Positions 37,815 to 47,023 are shown, numbered from the stretch's first letter. The stretch: DNA of 64,000 bases from Paenibacillus lentus (GCF_003931855.1 NZ_CP034248.1:2108001-2172000); one strand, 5' to 3'. Notes: generated by a model not told the origin, from the sequence alone. Numbers and translations are program-made.

Positions 37815-38753
37815 ATGGCTAACTCACTATCTAAAGCGCCTAAGATGTATGCCCGGTTCAAATCGCCAACGGACCGGCTGTTCGATACATTTAATATCAT
37901 CTTCATGATTTGCCTGATGATTGTTACGCTATATCCGTTTATCAACACACTCGCCGTGTCGCTCAATACAGCGAATGATTCCATTAAGGGGGGCATCTAT
38001 TTATTGCCTCGTGAGTTTACGTGGGAGAATTATAAATACGTATTTGAAGAAGCGACGATTTTCCATGCAACGCTTATTTCGGCGCTGCGGACCGTAATAG
38101 GCACGGTACTCTCTGTATTCTGCTGTACGATGGTCGCCTATACGATCGCCCGACCGGAATACGTGCTGCGCAAGTTTATTTCAATCGCGTTTATTTTGAC
38201 GATGTATTTCAGCGGGGGGCTGATTCCCAACTTCCTGCTTATCCGGGAGCTCGGTATGATGAATAGCTTCTGGGTATATATCATTCCGGGTCTGATCGGT
38301 GTATTTAACGTTATTATCATCCGGTCGTTTATCGAGAAGCTGCCGGAAGGGATTCTGGAATCTGCACGCATTGACGGTGCCGGGGAGTTTACTACGTTTC
38401 TTCGGGTGGTTCTGCCCCTCTGCTTGCCGGTTCTCGCGACCGTCTCCCTGTTCTCTGCTGTAGCGCAGTGGAACTCCTGGTTCGATGTCTTCCTGTACAA
38501 TTCGTCAAATGTGGAGCTGAGTACCCTCCAGTATGAGCTTATGAAAATACTGCAGAACTCCAATACGTCTATGAACAGCGGCAGCGACTATGCGAGCATG
38601 TTCTCCGGCTCGGAAGCTGCCATTAATCGCGTCACGCCGACGTCGATTCGTGCAACGATGACGATCGTGGCAAGCGTGCCTATTATTTTGGTCTATCCGT
38701 TCCTGCAGAAATACTTCGTGCAGGGGATGACGCTAGGAGGGGTCAAAGGGTAA
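37815..38753 (+). CDS. Sugar ABC transporter permease (YtcP/LplC type)
   Basis: A 312-residue second permease with six helices and an EAA-like loop (LESARIDGAGEFTTFLRVVLP), ending in the typical GMTLGGVKG. It follows the first permease by 26 bases with AAGGAGG before the ATG. Its stop shares one base with the xylanase start. Confidence 0.92.
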   Translation: MANSLSKAPKMYARFKSPTDRLFDTFNIIFMICLMIVTLYPFINTLAVSLNTANDSIKGGIYLLPREFTWENYKYVFEEATIFHATLISALRTVIGTVLSVFCCTMVAYTIARPEYVLRKFISIAFILTMYFSGGLIPNFLLIRELGMMNSFWVYIIPGLIGVFNVIIIRSFIEKLPEGILESARIDGAGEFTTFLRVVLPLCLPVLATVSLFSAVAQWNSWFDVFLYNSSNVELSTLQYELMKILQNSNTSMNSGSDYASMFSGSEAAINRVTPTSIRATMTIVASVPIILVYPFLQKYFVQGMTLGGVKG

Positions 38754-39454
38754 TGAGTGATGTAATACGAAATGAACGGAAGCTGAAGGAGATCTTTGCG
38801 GGTTCCTTTCAGATTGGAGCAGCTGTAAACCCGCGGACAATCCAATCACAGGAGGAACTACTAGCTTACCACTTCAACAGCATTACTGCTGAAAATGAAA
38901 TGAAGTTTGTCAGCCTGCAGCCGGAGGAGGGCATATTCACGTTCGAGGAGGCGGACCCAAGCGCCTTGTTATTTTACAATGATTATAATGAGTCGAACCC
39001 GCTGAAAAGGGAAAAGATCTACAGGCTGCTCCAGCTTCTGCTGGACCAGGGCGCTCCAATTCATGGCGTCGGTTTGCAGGCTCACTGGAATTTGTATGGC
39101 CCGTCGCTGGACGATATTCGCGCCGCGATCGAGAAATATGCTTCGCTTGGCCTGCAGCTTCAGCTCACGGAGCTGGATGTGTCCATGTTCGCCTTCGATG
39201 ATAAACGGACGGATTTGAAGGAAGCACCGCCCGAGCTCATCGAGCTTCAAGCGCAGCGTTATGAGCAATTGTTCAAGCTGCTGAAAGAATACCGGGACGT
39301 GATTAGCTCCGTTACGTTTTGGGGAGCCGCCGACGATTATACATGGCTGGATAATTTCCCGGTATGCGGGCGAAAAAATTGGCCGTTTCTGTTCGATGAA
39401 CATCATCAGCCTAAGCCTGCTTTTCATCGCGTAGCGGAGTTAGCAGGATCATAG
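38753..39454 (+). CDS. GH10 endo-1,4-beta-xylanase with an internal in-frame deletion
   Basis: Both ends match intracellular GH10 xylanases (IGAAVNPRTI, FNSITAENEMKF; and TELDVSMF, FWGAADDYTWLDNFP), but at 233 residues it is about 100 shorter than the usual 330. The jump occurs at residues 66-69, from FEEAD straight to PSALLFYNDYNE. The missing part normally carries WHNQ and the acid/base Glu (NEA motif), while the nucleophile E140 is kept, so hydrolysis is very unlikely. No signal peptide. The TAATG junction couples it to the permease gene. Confidence 0.85.
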   Translation: MSDVIRNERKLKEIFAGSFQIGAAVNPRTIQSQEELLAYHFNSITAENEMKFVSLQPEEGIFTFEEADPSALLFYNDYNESNPLKREKIYRLLQLLLDQGAPIHGVGLQAHWNLYGPSLDDIRAAIEKYASLGLQLQLTELDVSMFAFDDKRTDLKEAPPELIELQAQRYEQLFKLLKEYRDVISSVTFWGAADDYTWLDNFPVCGRKNWPFLFDEHHQPKPAFHRVAELAGS

Positions 39455-39494
39455 AGCTTGCCTTGTCCAATGGACGGAGGAGGGCTAGGTATAG

Positions 39495-39556
39495 AAAATC
39501 TCTCCTTAGATCACGAGGCAAAAGATAGGCTCCATGATCTAACGGAGAGATTTTTG
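39495..39556. terminator. Terminator ending the sugar operon
   Basis: AAAATCTCTCC-TTAGATCA pairs with TGATCTAA-CGGAGAGATTTTT (one bulge); T and A runs on both sides fit convergent genes. Confidence 0.8.
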
Positions 39557-39594
39557 ATTGAATGCCGCGTATTCTATTTCATTGAGTTACTGCG

Positions 39595-39972
39595 TTATTT
39601 TTCCAGCTTCTTGGCATCCAGAGGATGCTCTATAACATTCTCTAATCCTGTGGCGATCTCGCCGTCCCAATCGAGCATGCCGCCAGCGTAATTATGTACT
39701 GCATCGAAGCCATGCTGTTGGAAATACTTGGCCACGTTAAAGCTCCGCTGTCCGCTTCGGCACACAAACACGTACTCTCTGTCCGGATCCAAGTCATCCA
39801 TATAATGGATGATTTCCCCCATGGGAATCAGCGGTACGCCCGGGATATGGGCTTGAATGTATTCCTCCGGTTCTCTGACGTCGATGATAATGGTTCGATT
39901 GTTCCTGTCCTGCAATATAGCGGATAATTCTTTGGTGTTGACATGGGATACTCCCTGTATCATTTCGCTCAT
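39595..39972 (-). CDS. Single-domain rhodanese-like sulfurtransferase
   Basis: A 125-residue rhodanese fold with the active-site loop CRSGQRS (Cys71) and the DVREPEEY and GGMLDWDGE motifs. Its genomic neighbour is cysK, suggesting a role in cysteine or sulfane sulfur handling, but single rhodaneses have many partners. I used ATG 39972, about 8 bases after a GAGGT site. Confidence 0.88.
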   Translation of the reverse strand: MSEMIQGVSHVNTKELSAILQDRNNRTIIIDVREPEEYIQAHIPGVPLIPMGEIIHYMDDLDPDREYVFVCRSGQRSFNVAKYFQQHGFDAVHNYAGGMLDWDGEIATGLENVIEHPLDAKKLEK

Positions 39973-40008
39973 GGTCAAAGACCTCGTTTCCTTAGTATAT
40001 GATTCTCA

Positions 40009-40932
40009 TTAATGGAAAATATCCATGCTTAAATATCTCTCACCCGTATCTGGCGCTATGCATAAAATTCGCTTTCCGGCTCCAAGCCGGCGGGCAAATT
40101 GAATCGCTGTCCTGACTGAGGCGCCTGCGGAAGGGCCGACGAGAATACCTTCTAACGCCGCCAGTTGACGGATCGTCTTCAGTGCGTCGTCATCGGATAC
40201 TTGAACGATTTCGTCATATATTTCGGTATTGAGAATAGGCGGAATAAAGCCTGGGCTGGTGCCGACAAGCTTGTGCGGTCCTGCATCTCCGCCGGACAGC
40301 ACTGGCGATCCCTTCGGCTCGACGACGACGATTCGAATGTCCGCAACATGCTCTCGTAAATATTCCCCAGTGCCCGTAATGGTGCCGCCAGTTCCGGATG
40401 TAGCGACAAATACGTCCAGCCTTCCATTCATTTGTTGAACGATTTCCGGGCCCGTTGTCAGGCGATGGATCTCAGGATTCGCTTCATTCTGAAATTGCTG
40501 CGGCATGAAGCTGTCGGGTATTTCGGCTAGGAGCTCCTTCGCTTTGTCAATCGCCCCGGGCATCCGTTTGGCGGCTGGTGTGAGCACTACCTCTGCCCCG
40601 TAAGCCTTCAAAATATTGATGCGCTCCTTGGTCATGTTATCGGGCATAACCAGAATGCTCTTGTAGCCCCGGGCTGCGGCGTTCATGGCCAGTCCGATCC
40701 CGGTATTGCCGCTGGTCGGCTCAATGATCGTCGCTCCCGGTCGTAGCTTGCCAGCCTTTTCCGCTTCGCGGATCATGTGGGAGGCCGCTCGATCCTTAAC
40801 GCTTCCGCTAGGGTTAAAATACTCCAGCTTCACATAGACTTCGGCATCCTGCTCGCTGACTAGCCGGCGAAGTTTTACAGCTGGAGTGTCTCCGACAAGC
40901 TCGGTTATGTTGTTAACGACTTTACGGGTCAT
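40009..40932 (-). CDS. cysK: O-acetylserine sulfhydrylase (cysteine synthase)
   Basis: A 307-residue PLP enzyme that makes cysteine from O-acetylserine and sulfide. The PLP Lys is K46 (PSGSVKDRA), the phosphate loop GTGGTITGTG and the TSGNTG substrate loop are intact. GAAAGGGGA lies before the ATG and a good SigA promoter is visible further upstream. Confidence 0.93.
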   Translation of the reverse strand: MTRKVVNNITELVGDTPAVKLRRLVSEQDAEVYVKLEYFNPSGSVKDRAASHMIREAEKAGKLRPGATIIEPTSGNTGIGLAMNAAARGYKSILVMPDNMTKERINILKAYGAEVVLTPAAKRMPGAIDKAKELLAEIPDSFMPQQFQNEANPEIHRLTTGPEIVQQMNGRLDVFVATSGTGGTITGTGEYLREHVADIRIVVVEPKGSPVLSGGDAGPHKLVGTSPGFIPPILNTEIYDEIVQVSDDDALKTIRQLAALEGILVGPSAGASVRTAIQFARRLGAGKRILCIAPDTGERYLSMDIFH

Positions 40933-40968
40933 AGTGCGTCCCCTTTCTTCGGGCCTCTATGACAATAT

Positions 40969-40997
40969 ATTTTATCGATTGCCTAGAGTGCTTTCAA
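40969..40997 (-). promoter_or_regulatory. SigA promoter of cysK
   Basis: On the minus strand TTGAAA, a 17-base spacer and TAAAAT lie 37 bases before the cysK start codon. Confidence 0.6.
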
Positions 40998-41023
40998 GTT
41001 TATTGAAAAAGTAAACAGAAAGA

Positions 41024-41076
41024 ACCTTGGCCGCGAACGAAATGCTTCTATATAAGTCGCTTCGGGTGGCCAAGGC
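41024..41076 (-). terminator. Terminator of the lipoprotein gene
   Basis: CCTTGGCC and GGCCAAGG arms with inner CGAA/TTCG pairing, followed on the minus strand by TTCTTTCTGTTT. Confidence 0.6.
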
Positions 41077-41115
41077 TGATTATTCGTTTATCTCTAAACT
41101 ATAGATGGAATCTAT

Positions 41116-42003
41116 TTACCAGGAGGATAGCTCCGTTCGTTTCCAAGTATCTTTATCTACGCATACGTAAATGTAATTTTCGTCCCAGGCGATATCTCCT
41201 TTGTTGCCGGGAGCTTTGGAGGAAGCGGGTGTCTTGGATTCGCGGATCGCTAGGCTGTCTCCATTCACATCTAGCTGGCTTTGAGGCTCATTGGTGCCGA
41301 TGCCTACTCTCCCATCGTTTCGATTGACGAATATGGCGCTAGCCAAGGCTTCGCCTTCGTCCGAGTATCGAACGACATGGAAATTTCCTCCGGCATTATC
41401 GCCGGTTAGCTCGGAGCTGTCAGCTCTGAGACTCCAAAGCGGGGTCGTTGCATTATTTTCTCCAGTTTTTGCGAATTGCAAATCCCGGTTCCCTTCACCG
41501 GCAACCCTAAGTATGCCATCCATCACATTAAAGTTGGAGGAATGGGTGCGAATCTCGGAAACATCGGTATCATAGGGAATTTCAAAGCGCGTAAATAGTT
41601 GATCTTTATATTCCCCTTCAGGTGACATCGTCGTTTCAATCGAAATATGCTTATGGTCTTGTTGCTCAGGATCGTTCGCTTTGTCATGAGAGACGATAGC
41701 TGTCTTGTCTATCCCTTTCTCATCGGCCCAGGAAATTGCCGGCTTAGCGCGTTCGGCCGTCCATTGCAGCCGGATTAAATCTGACAAATGCCCTTCTTCA
41801 GCAATCCACTTTTGATCGGTCGAAAGGTGGATGCGTTCATTATGCGGGAACGCAAGGCCTCCGCCGGGGAGAGGAGATTTTTGAAAGGCTAGTGTTCGTG
41901 ACCCGGAGGACGCTTGCTTAGAGGCGCTGCTGCTCTGGCATCCTCCTAAATAAATCAGGCTTAAGCTTAATATGATGAGTGAAACGGTTTTTAGTGTTTT
42001 CAT
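41116..42003 (-). CDS. Lipoprotein with phage-tail-fibre-like C-terminus
   Basis: A 295-residue protein of unknown function. The signal peptide ends in LGGC, a lipobox. The middle is a beta-rich region (about 60-220). The last 70 residues have the GRVGIGTNEPQSQLDVNG and GDIAWDENYIYVCV elements seen in phage tail fibre and tail spike proteins, ending TWKRTELSSW. That suggests a trimeric, surface-displayed beta structure held by lipid. No phage gene lies next to it. Upstream is a 737-base non-coding region containing DnaA boxes. Confidence 0.75.
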   Translation of the reverse strand: MKTLKTVSLIILSLSLIYLGGCQSSSASKQASSGSRTLAFQKSPLPGGGLAFPHNERIHLSTDQKWIAEEGHLSDLIRLQWTAERAKPAISWADEKGIDKTAIVSHDKANDPEQQDHKHISIETTMSPEGEYKDQLFTRFEIPYDTDVSEIRTHSSNFNVMDGILRVAGEGNRDLQFAKTGENNATTPLWSLRADSSELTGDNAGGNFHVVRYSDEGEALASAIFVNRNDGRVGIGTNEPQSQLDVNGDSLAIRESKTPASSKAPGNKGDIAWDENYIYVCVDKDTWKRTELSSW

Positions 42004-42454
42004 GTGATTTTTTCTCCTTTCATGATTAACAACCTGCTGATCATGTCCCTATCCAAGTAGGATTTTTCTATTTTTCATTTTTAGCTGCCAATTTGCGACC
42101 ATTTGTGTCGAACAAACAGGGGGAAGGCCTGTAAAGATGATAAAGACTCTCCTCCATTTCTAGCAATAGGCTGATAGATGGGGGCGGACATAATTGAGGT
42201 TTTCTAATTACTCATTAACATGGGCAGATAGGAGTAGGAAGTAAGGTCAATTAATTGCTAAGCTATGCTAGTTAGGCAGATAGCATAAATCATTGAGTGG
42301 CATAGATGATTTAGTTTTTATGTCAGTCGTAGGACTCTTTGAATTTTTCATTGATTTTTTTAGGCTGAAATAAGTAGCATCCACTCTTAAAATAGGGAAA
42401 GGAGAACTAGGAGAGAAAACCGCTTTTTACTACAAAATATATCTTTTTGTCAAG

Positions 42455-42690
42455 TTGTGGACAAAGTTATCCACAACTTGTAGACTAACTTAGTGAAAAA
42501 CGAATGAAAGCTTATGTACCAAGTGGTTGCCCGTTTTACGAAAAAGGGGATGTTTTTTTCTGAAAACTGTGGATAATGTGGATAGTTCAGTGGATAATTT
42601 GCATAACTTTGCAAAAGGGCTGCTTTTCAAGGGAAAAAACGGCCTCTAAGGCCGTTTTTATAAGCTGGAAGCTATCTAATCTGTGGATAA
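42455..42690. promoter_or_regulatory. Cluster of DnaA boxes in a 737-base gene-free region
   Basis: Within 42004-42740, where I find no gene, there are three exact DnaA boxes (TTATCCACA at 42467-42475; TGTGGATAA at 42568-42576 and 42682-42690) and three with one mismatch (42456-42464, 42577-42585, 42589-42597). The first two form an 11-bp inverted repeat, CAAGTTGTGGA against TCCACAACTTG. No dnaA, dnaN or rpmH is near, so it is not the usual oriC; a DnaA titration or regulatory cluster is more likely. Confidence 0.7.
42635..42659 (-). terminator. Terminator of the ABC-F gene
   Basis: AAAAACGGCC and GGCCGTTTTT arms with a 5-base loop, about 80 bases beyond the ABC-F stop codon; symmetrical and so usable in both directions. 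Confidence 0.85.
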
Positions 42691-42740
42691 TTCTGTGTGT
42701 AACATGAAGCTATGTTAAGGCAATGTAAAAAAATATTTTT

Positions 42741-44705
42741 CTAGGCTTCTGCCAGTGCCTCCCATTCTTCATAGGCTGCGGTCAACTTCAGCTTGTGATC
42801 ATCGATCAAATTTTGTCTTTCTTGTACGGCAGTATAGTCCTGATATACTTCTGGCAATGCGAGCTCTGCTTCAATGGCAGCGATTTTATCCTCCAGCTCG
42901 GAAATGGACTGCTCAAGCTGCTCCAAACGGCGCTGTCTCATGCGTTCCTCACGTTTAGCTTGCTTCTCTGCTTCAAAGGTAGCTGCTCCATTCTTTGCCA
43001 AGGCAGCATCAGCAGCAGAGGAATCAGCATCCGCGATCGTGGCTTTGCTCTTTTGAATCGTGTCATTCTCTGCAGCCAACTCCGTGAGCTCCTGTAGCTT
43101 CGCTAAATAGTCGTCATAATTCCCCAGGAAATGATGAGCGCCGTCAGGATGCAGTTCGACAATTCGCTCTGCCATTTTGTTCAGAAAATAACGGTCGTGA
43201 GAAATAAATAATAACGTTCCGTCATAGTCCAGGAGGGCGGATTCAAGCACCTCTTTACTAAATAGATCCAGATGGTTGGTCGGCTCATCGAGAATAAGGA
43301 CGTTGGCTTTTTGCAGCATTAACTTGGCCAACGCTACTCTCGCCTTTTCCCCTCCACTAAGTGCTGCAATTTTCTTTAGGACATCTTCCCCGCTGAACAG
43401 GAAATTGCCTAGCACTGTGCGTATACGAGCTTCCTCCATATGTGGAAAAGCGCTCCATACTTCCTCTAATACGGTATTGTTACTATTTAAGTGGGTCTGC
43501 TCCTGGTCATAGTAACCGATTTTTACTTTAGTTCCCCAGACGATGGAGCCGGATGAAGCTTTTAGATCCCCGGTCAAAATTTTGAGCAAGGTTGATTTGC
43601 CAATTCCGTTCGGCCCGATAAGGGCTACGGTTTCGCCTCGCCGCAGGTAGAAAGATACGTTTTGGAACAACGGATTTTTCTCGTTTTCAAATGAAAAGGA
43701 GAGCCCGTCCACTTGGAGTACTTCCTTTCCCGTCATGTACTCTGATTCGAAGGAGAAGCTGGCCCGCTTCAGGTCGCCGGTCGGACGATCCATGATTTCC
43801 ATTTTCTCTAGAGCTTTGCGACGGCTTTGCGCCCGTTTGGTTGTAGAGGCACGGACGATGTTCCGCTGGATGAAGGTTTCCATGCGGGAAATTTCATCCT
43901 GCTGCTTCTCATACATTTTCATTTGGCTTTCGTATTCGGCCGCTTTTAGCTCAATATACCGCGTGTAGTTTCCCGTATAACGCTTCGATTGGTGGCGTTC
44001 GATTTCGACGATAGCCGTTACGAGCCGATCGAGAAAATAACGGTCATGGGATACGATCAGCAGTGCTCCGGAGTAGTTGCGGAGATAATCCTCCAGCCAG
44101 GTCAATGTCTCGATGTCCAAATGGTTCGTCGGCTCATCGAGCATGAGCAAATCAGGCGCCTGGAGCAAGATCCGCGCCAAGGCAAGCCGCGTCTTCTGTC
44201 CACCGCTTAGCGTGGAAATGACTGTGTCCGGGGGGAAGCTGCCAAAGCCCATGCCGTGGAGCACGCTGCGGATACGAGTTTCGATTTCATATCCGCCGTT
44301 ATCCTTAAACCAATCTTGTTTGTGTGCGTAACGCTCCAGTAAATCCTGATAAGTCTTATTATTACTGTTGGCAGATTGGGCCGCAATTTCTTGCTCCATA
44401 CGACGAAGCTCGCGTTCTGTATCCAATAGGGGAGCAAAGACATTCAGCATTTCCTCCCAGATCGTAAGATCCGATTGCAATCCGCTGTTCTGAGCAAGAT
44501 AACCGATCGTAGTTTCCTTCGCTTTAAAAATTTGCCCTTCATCGTAGGATATCTCCTGAGCAAGGATTTGCAAAAGCGTTGATTTTCCGGCACCGTTCAC
44601 GCCCACAAGACCAATCCGATCCCGCTCTAATATTTGTAGATTAATGCCATGAAGTATCTCGGTAACACCATATCGTTTTGTAATATTAGTCGCTTGAAGT
44701 AGCAT
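42741..44705 (-). CDS. ABC-F ATPase (YdiF-like)
   Basis: A 654-residue soluble protein with two ABC ATPase domains (Walker A GVNGAGKST and GPNGIGKST; signatures LSGGQKTRLALAR and LSGGEKARVALAK), the interdomain linker and a C-terminal coiled coil (from about 560). ABC-F proteins act on the ribosome E site to relieve stalling or give antibiotic protection. In B. subtilis ydiF lies beside moaC-rex-tat-groESL, the same neighbourhood as here, so this is the likely orthologue, although here it is on the opposite strand. Confidence 0.9.
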   Translation of the reverse strand: MLLQATNITKRYGVTEILHGINLQILERDRIGLVGVNGAGKSTLLQILAQEISYDEGQIFKAKETTIGYLAQNSGLQSDLTIWEEMLNVFAPLLDTERELRRMEQEIAAQSANSNNKTYQDLLERYAHKQDWFKDNGGYEIETRIRSVLHGMGFGSFPPDTVISTLSGGQKTRLALARILLQAPDLLMLDEPTNHLDIETLTWLEDYLRNYSGALLIVSHDRYFLDRLVTAIVEIERHQSKRYTGNYTRYIELKAAEYESQMKMYEKQQDEISRMETFIQRNIVRASTTKRAQSRRKALEKMEIMDRPTGDLKRASFSFESEYMTGKEVLQVDGLSFSFENEKNPLFQNVSFYLRRGETVALIGPNGIGKSTLLKILTGDLKASSGSIVWGTKVKIGYYDQEQTHLNSNNTVLEEVWSAFPHMEEARIRTVLGNFLFSGEDVLKKIAALSGGEKARVALAKLMLQKANVLILDEPTNHLDLFSKEVLESALLDYDGTLLFISHDRYFLNKMAERIVELHPDGAHHFLGNYDDYLAKLQELTELAAENDTIQKSKATIADADSSAADAALAKNGAATFEAEKQAKREERMRQRRLEQLEQSISELEDKIAAIEAELALPEVYQDYTAVQERQNLIDDHKLKLTAAYEEWEALAEA

Positions 44706-44928
44706 AAGAATTGAATCCTCCGATTTTACTTTCTATATTAAGTGTACATGAAACCGTGGTGTATTGCATCGCTCAATGTACATGTCGATATCAATGGAAA
44801 AGAAAGAGAAATACAGCTTGATGAAAAAGCGCGGAAATATGCTATTTTTTCAGAAATCGCTTTAGTTTTCATTTTGCTTCAACAATGATAAACTAGATGA
44901 GAATATAACTCATATAGAGGGGATTAAT

Positions 44929-45600
44929 ATGCCGGATCTCCCAGATATCAAACAAAGGCTTCGCCATGTGATGAAACAACGCAGGTCGCAAATACCGGAG
45001 CAGTCCCGACGCAAACAGTCCAGGGAGGCGAGCTTGCTGGCTGAGCAGGAAGTTCTTGATCCGTTGAGGCGTAAGCTCAATAGGCCGCTTACGGTATTTA
45101 TTTATGCTTCTTTTCGGGACGAGCCTGATACGAGTCATTTAATGAAGCAGTGCTGGATGAAGGGGGATCATGTAATAGTTCCGAAAGTCGTTGGCAAAGG
45201 GCGGTTGATGCTTCACGAATTGAAGGAATTCAGCGAGTTGTTGCCCGGAGTATGGGGCATACCTGAGCCAGCAGAGCATACGGACATATGGCCTGAGACC
45301 CGTTGGTCGCAAATCGATCTCATCGTAGTACCCGGTCTTGCTTATGATAGGACAGGCGGACGGATCGGCTTTGGTGGAGGTTTTTACGACCGATTCATAC
45401 GTTCTTTGCATCTTTCAGAGGGTAGAGATACAGGAACTCTTATCGCAGCTCTCGCTTTTCGCGAACAAATATTGACCGACTGTATTCCGATGGAGCCCCA
45501 TGACTTTAAGGTGGATTTGTTGTTTACAGCATCCGGTACGATATATATTAATGAAAGTAGTGAACGGTTATGTCTTCAAAATCCCCAGACGGGAAATTGA
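44929..45600 (+). CDS. 5-formyltetrahydrofolate cyclo-ligase
   Basis: A 223-residue enzyme converting 5-formyl-THF to 5,10-methenyl-THF with ATP. The family signature [14 protein letters not shown] and the N-terminal basic helix ([14 protein letters not shown]) are present. Start ATG has AGAGGGG upstream. Its end overlaps moaC by 31 bases, an unusual linkage of folate salvage and Moco synthesis. Confidence 0.92.
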   Translation: MPDLPDIKQRLRHVMKQRRSQIPEQSRRKQSREASLLAEQEVLDPLRRKLNRPLTVFIYASFRDEPDTSHLMKQCWMKGDHVIVPKVVGKGRLMLHELKEFSELLPGVWGIPEPAEHTDIWPETRWSQIDLIVVPGLAYDRTGGRIGFGGGFYDRFIRSLHLSEGRDTGTLIAALAFREQILTDCIPMEPHDFKVDLLFTASGTIYINESSERLCLQNPQTGN

Positions 45601-46064
45601 CTCATTTTAATGAGCAGGGAAGAGCACAGATGGTAGATATATCAGGCAAGCAGGTAACAGTTCGTACTGCGGTTGCGATGACTACCGTGACGATGCAGCC
45701 AGATACACTTCAAGCTATTAAGGCAGGAAAGGTTGGCAAGGGAGATGTGCTGGCCGTAGCTCAAATTGCAGGAATTCAGGGCGCGAAGCGGACCTCCGAT
45801 TGGATTCCCATGTGCCACCCGCTGCCATTAACCGGGGTGAATCTCACTTTTACAGATAACGGACTTAATGAGCTGTATATTGAGGTAACTGTAAAGACGG
45901 AAGGAAAGACAGGTGTGGAAATGGAGGCGCTCACCGCTGCTTCCGCGGCGGCGTTAACTGTGTATGATATGTGTAAAGCGCTGCAAAAGGATATGATCAT
46001 CGGTCCGACCCTGCTCCGTTCCAAAACGGGAGGGAAAAGCGGAGATTATTTATCTGAGTTTTAA
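45570..46064 (+). CDS. moaC: Cyclic pyranopterin monophosphate synthase
   Basis: MoaC completes cPMP formation from the MoaA product. The 164-residue protein has the conserved [31 protein letters not shown] and the late Lys of [11 protein letters not shown]. The ATG at 45570 lies inside the preceding gene with a weak ribosome site; no later in-frame ATG keeps the conserved N-terminus until MVDISGK (ATG 45630), which is an alternative start. Confidence 0.93.
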   Translation: MSSKSPDGKLTHFNEQGRAQMVDISGKQVTVRTAVAMTTVTMQPDTLQAIKAGKVGKGDVLAVAQIAGIQGAKRTSDWIPMCHPLPLTGVNLTFTDNGLNELYIEVTVKTEGKTGVEMEALTAASAAALTVYDMCKALQKDMIIGPTLLRSKTGGKSGDYLSEF

Positions 46065-46155
46065 TTATTGCTTCTATAATATATAAGTCGTCAAATTAAG
46101 GATTTGATTCAGACATTAAAGACGGAGTTCCTATGTGGATGAGGAGGGTGACTTC

Positions 46156-46641
46156 ATGGTTTGGAAAACTGCGATCCTGACGGCAAGCGATAAAGGCTCC
46201 CGGGGAGAACGCGAGGATACGAGCGCTCAGGTGATTCGAGAGCTTGTTGAAGAGGAACTCGGCGGAGAAATTATTGAGTACCGCATTGTTCCTGATGAAC
46301 CGGATGAAATTATCGCGGCTTTAATTGAGATGACAGATTATTTTCAAGCAGACTTGGTGCTTACTACAGGTGGTACGGAACTAGCCATCCGCGACGTGAC
46401 GCCGGAGGCTACTCGACGAGTAATCGAACGGGAAGTGCCCGGCATGGCGGAGGCGATGCGTTATTCAGTTATGCAGAAGAACCCTGCAGGCATGCTGTTT
46501 CGCGGTATCGTCGGCATTCGCGGACGAACGTTGATTGTTAACTTGCCAGGTACGCCGAAAGGGGTTCACGAGAATTTGGCAGCCATTATGGAGCAACTTC
46601 CTGAGGCGCTCTTGATGGTTACGGGGCAATTCCGGCTATAG
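46156..46641 (+). CDS. Molybdopterin adenylyltransferase-type protein (MogA/MoaB family)
   Basis: A 161-residue MoCF-domain protein with TASDKGSRGEREDTS and the TTGGTELAIRDVTPEAT nucleotide loop. It adenylates molybdopterin before molybdenum insertion. Start ATG 46156 is 5 bases after GAGGAGGGTG. With moaC it completes part of the pathway begun by the moaEDA genes at 6-7.7 kb. Confidence 0.9.
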   Translation: MVWKTAILTASDKGSRGEREDTSAQVIRELVEEELGGEIIEYRIVPDEPDEIIAALIEMTDYFQADLVLTTGGTELAIRDVTPEATRRVIEREVPGMAEAMRYSVMQKNPAGMLFRGIVGIRGRTLIVNLPGTPKGVHENLAAIMEQLPEALLMVTGQFRL

Positions 46642-46795
46642 CTTTTATGAAATGGGCCTAAATGTTAGTAATATGTCCGGCAATAGCACTGTTACTGTGA
46701 TATTAGTTATGGTATGATGTGGGCGTATGCAGAAAATATGCAAAACGATGTAAATCTATATCTATACTTTAACTGCTCTTGGAAGGGGAATCAGT

Positions 46796-47023
46796 ATGAG
46801 TGCAGGCGGATTGTTATTAATTATCATCGCAGCGCTAATTATATTTGGGCCCAATAAGCTGCCGGAGCTGGGGCGCGTCGTAGGCCGCACTTTCAAAGAA
46901 TTTAAGGATGCGACACAGGGGATTATGGAGGATGAGCCGCCGACCAATAAGGCGGAATCTCCAAAGCCTGCCGCTATGGTTCAAGAATCAGCAAAAGTAG
47001 AAGAAAGACGCTTACCAGAGTGA
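46796..47023 (+). CDS. tatA: Twin-arginine translocase component TatA
   Basis: A 75-residue TatA/E protein: one N-terminal membrane helix, the [21 protein letters not shown] hinge and amphipathic helix, and a polar tail. It multimerises to form the pore for folded proteins. Lies directly before tatC, matching B. subtilis tatAy-tatCy. GGAAGGGG precedes the ATG. Confidence 0.95.
   Translation: MSAGGLLLIIIAALIIFGPNKLPELGRVVGRTFKEFKDATQGIMEDEPPTNKAESPKPAAMVQESAKVEERRLPE

Noticed and set aside
41116..42003. Prophage tail gene
   Set aside because: The lipoprotein signal and lack of any neighbouring phage structural gene argue for a cellular surface protein with a tail-like module.
42455..42690. 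Chromosomal replication origin
   Set aside because: DnaA boxes are clustered, but dnaA, dnaN, recF and rpmH are absent nearby and I see no clear 13-mer unwinding array, so oriC is not claimed.
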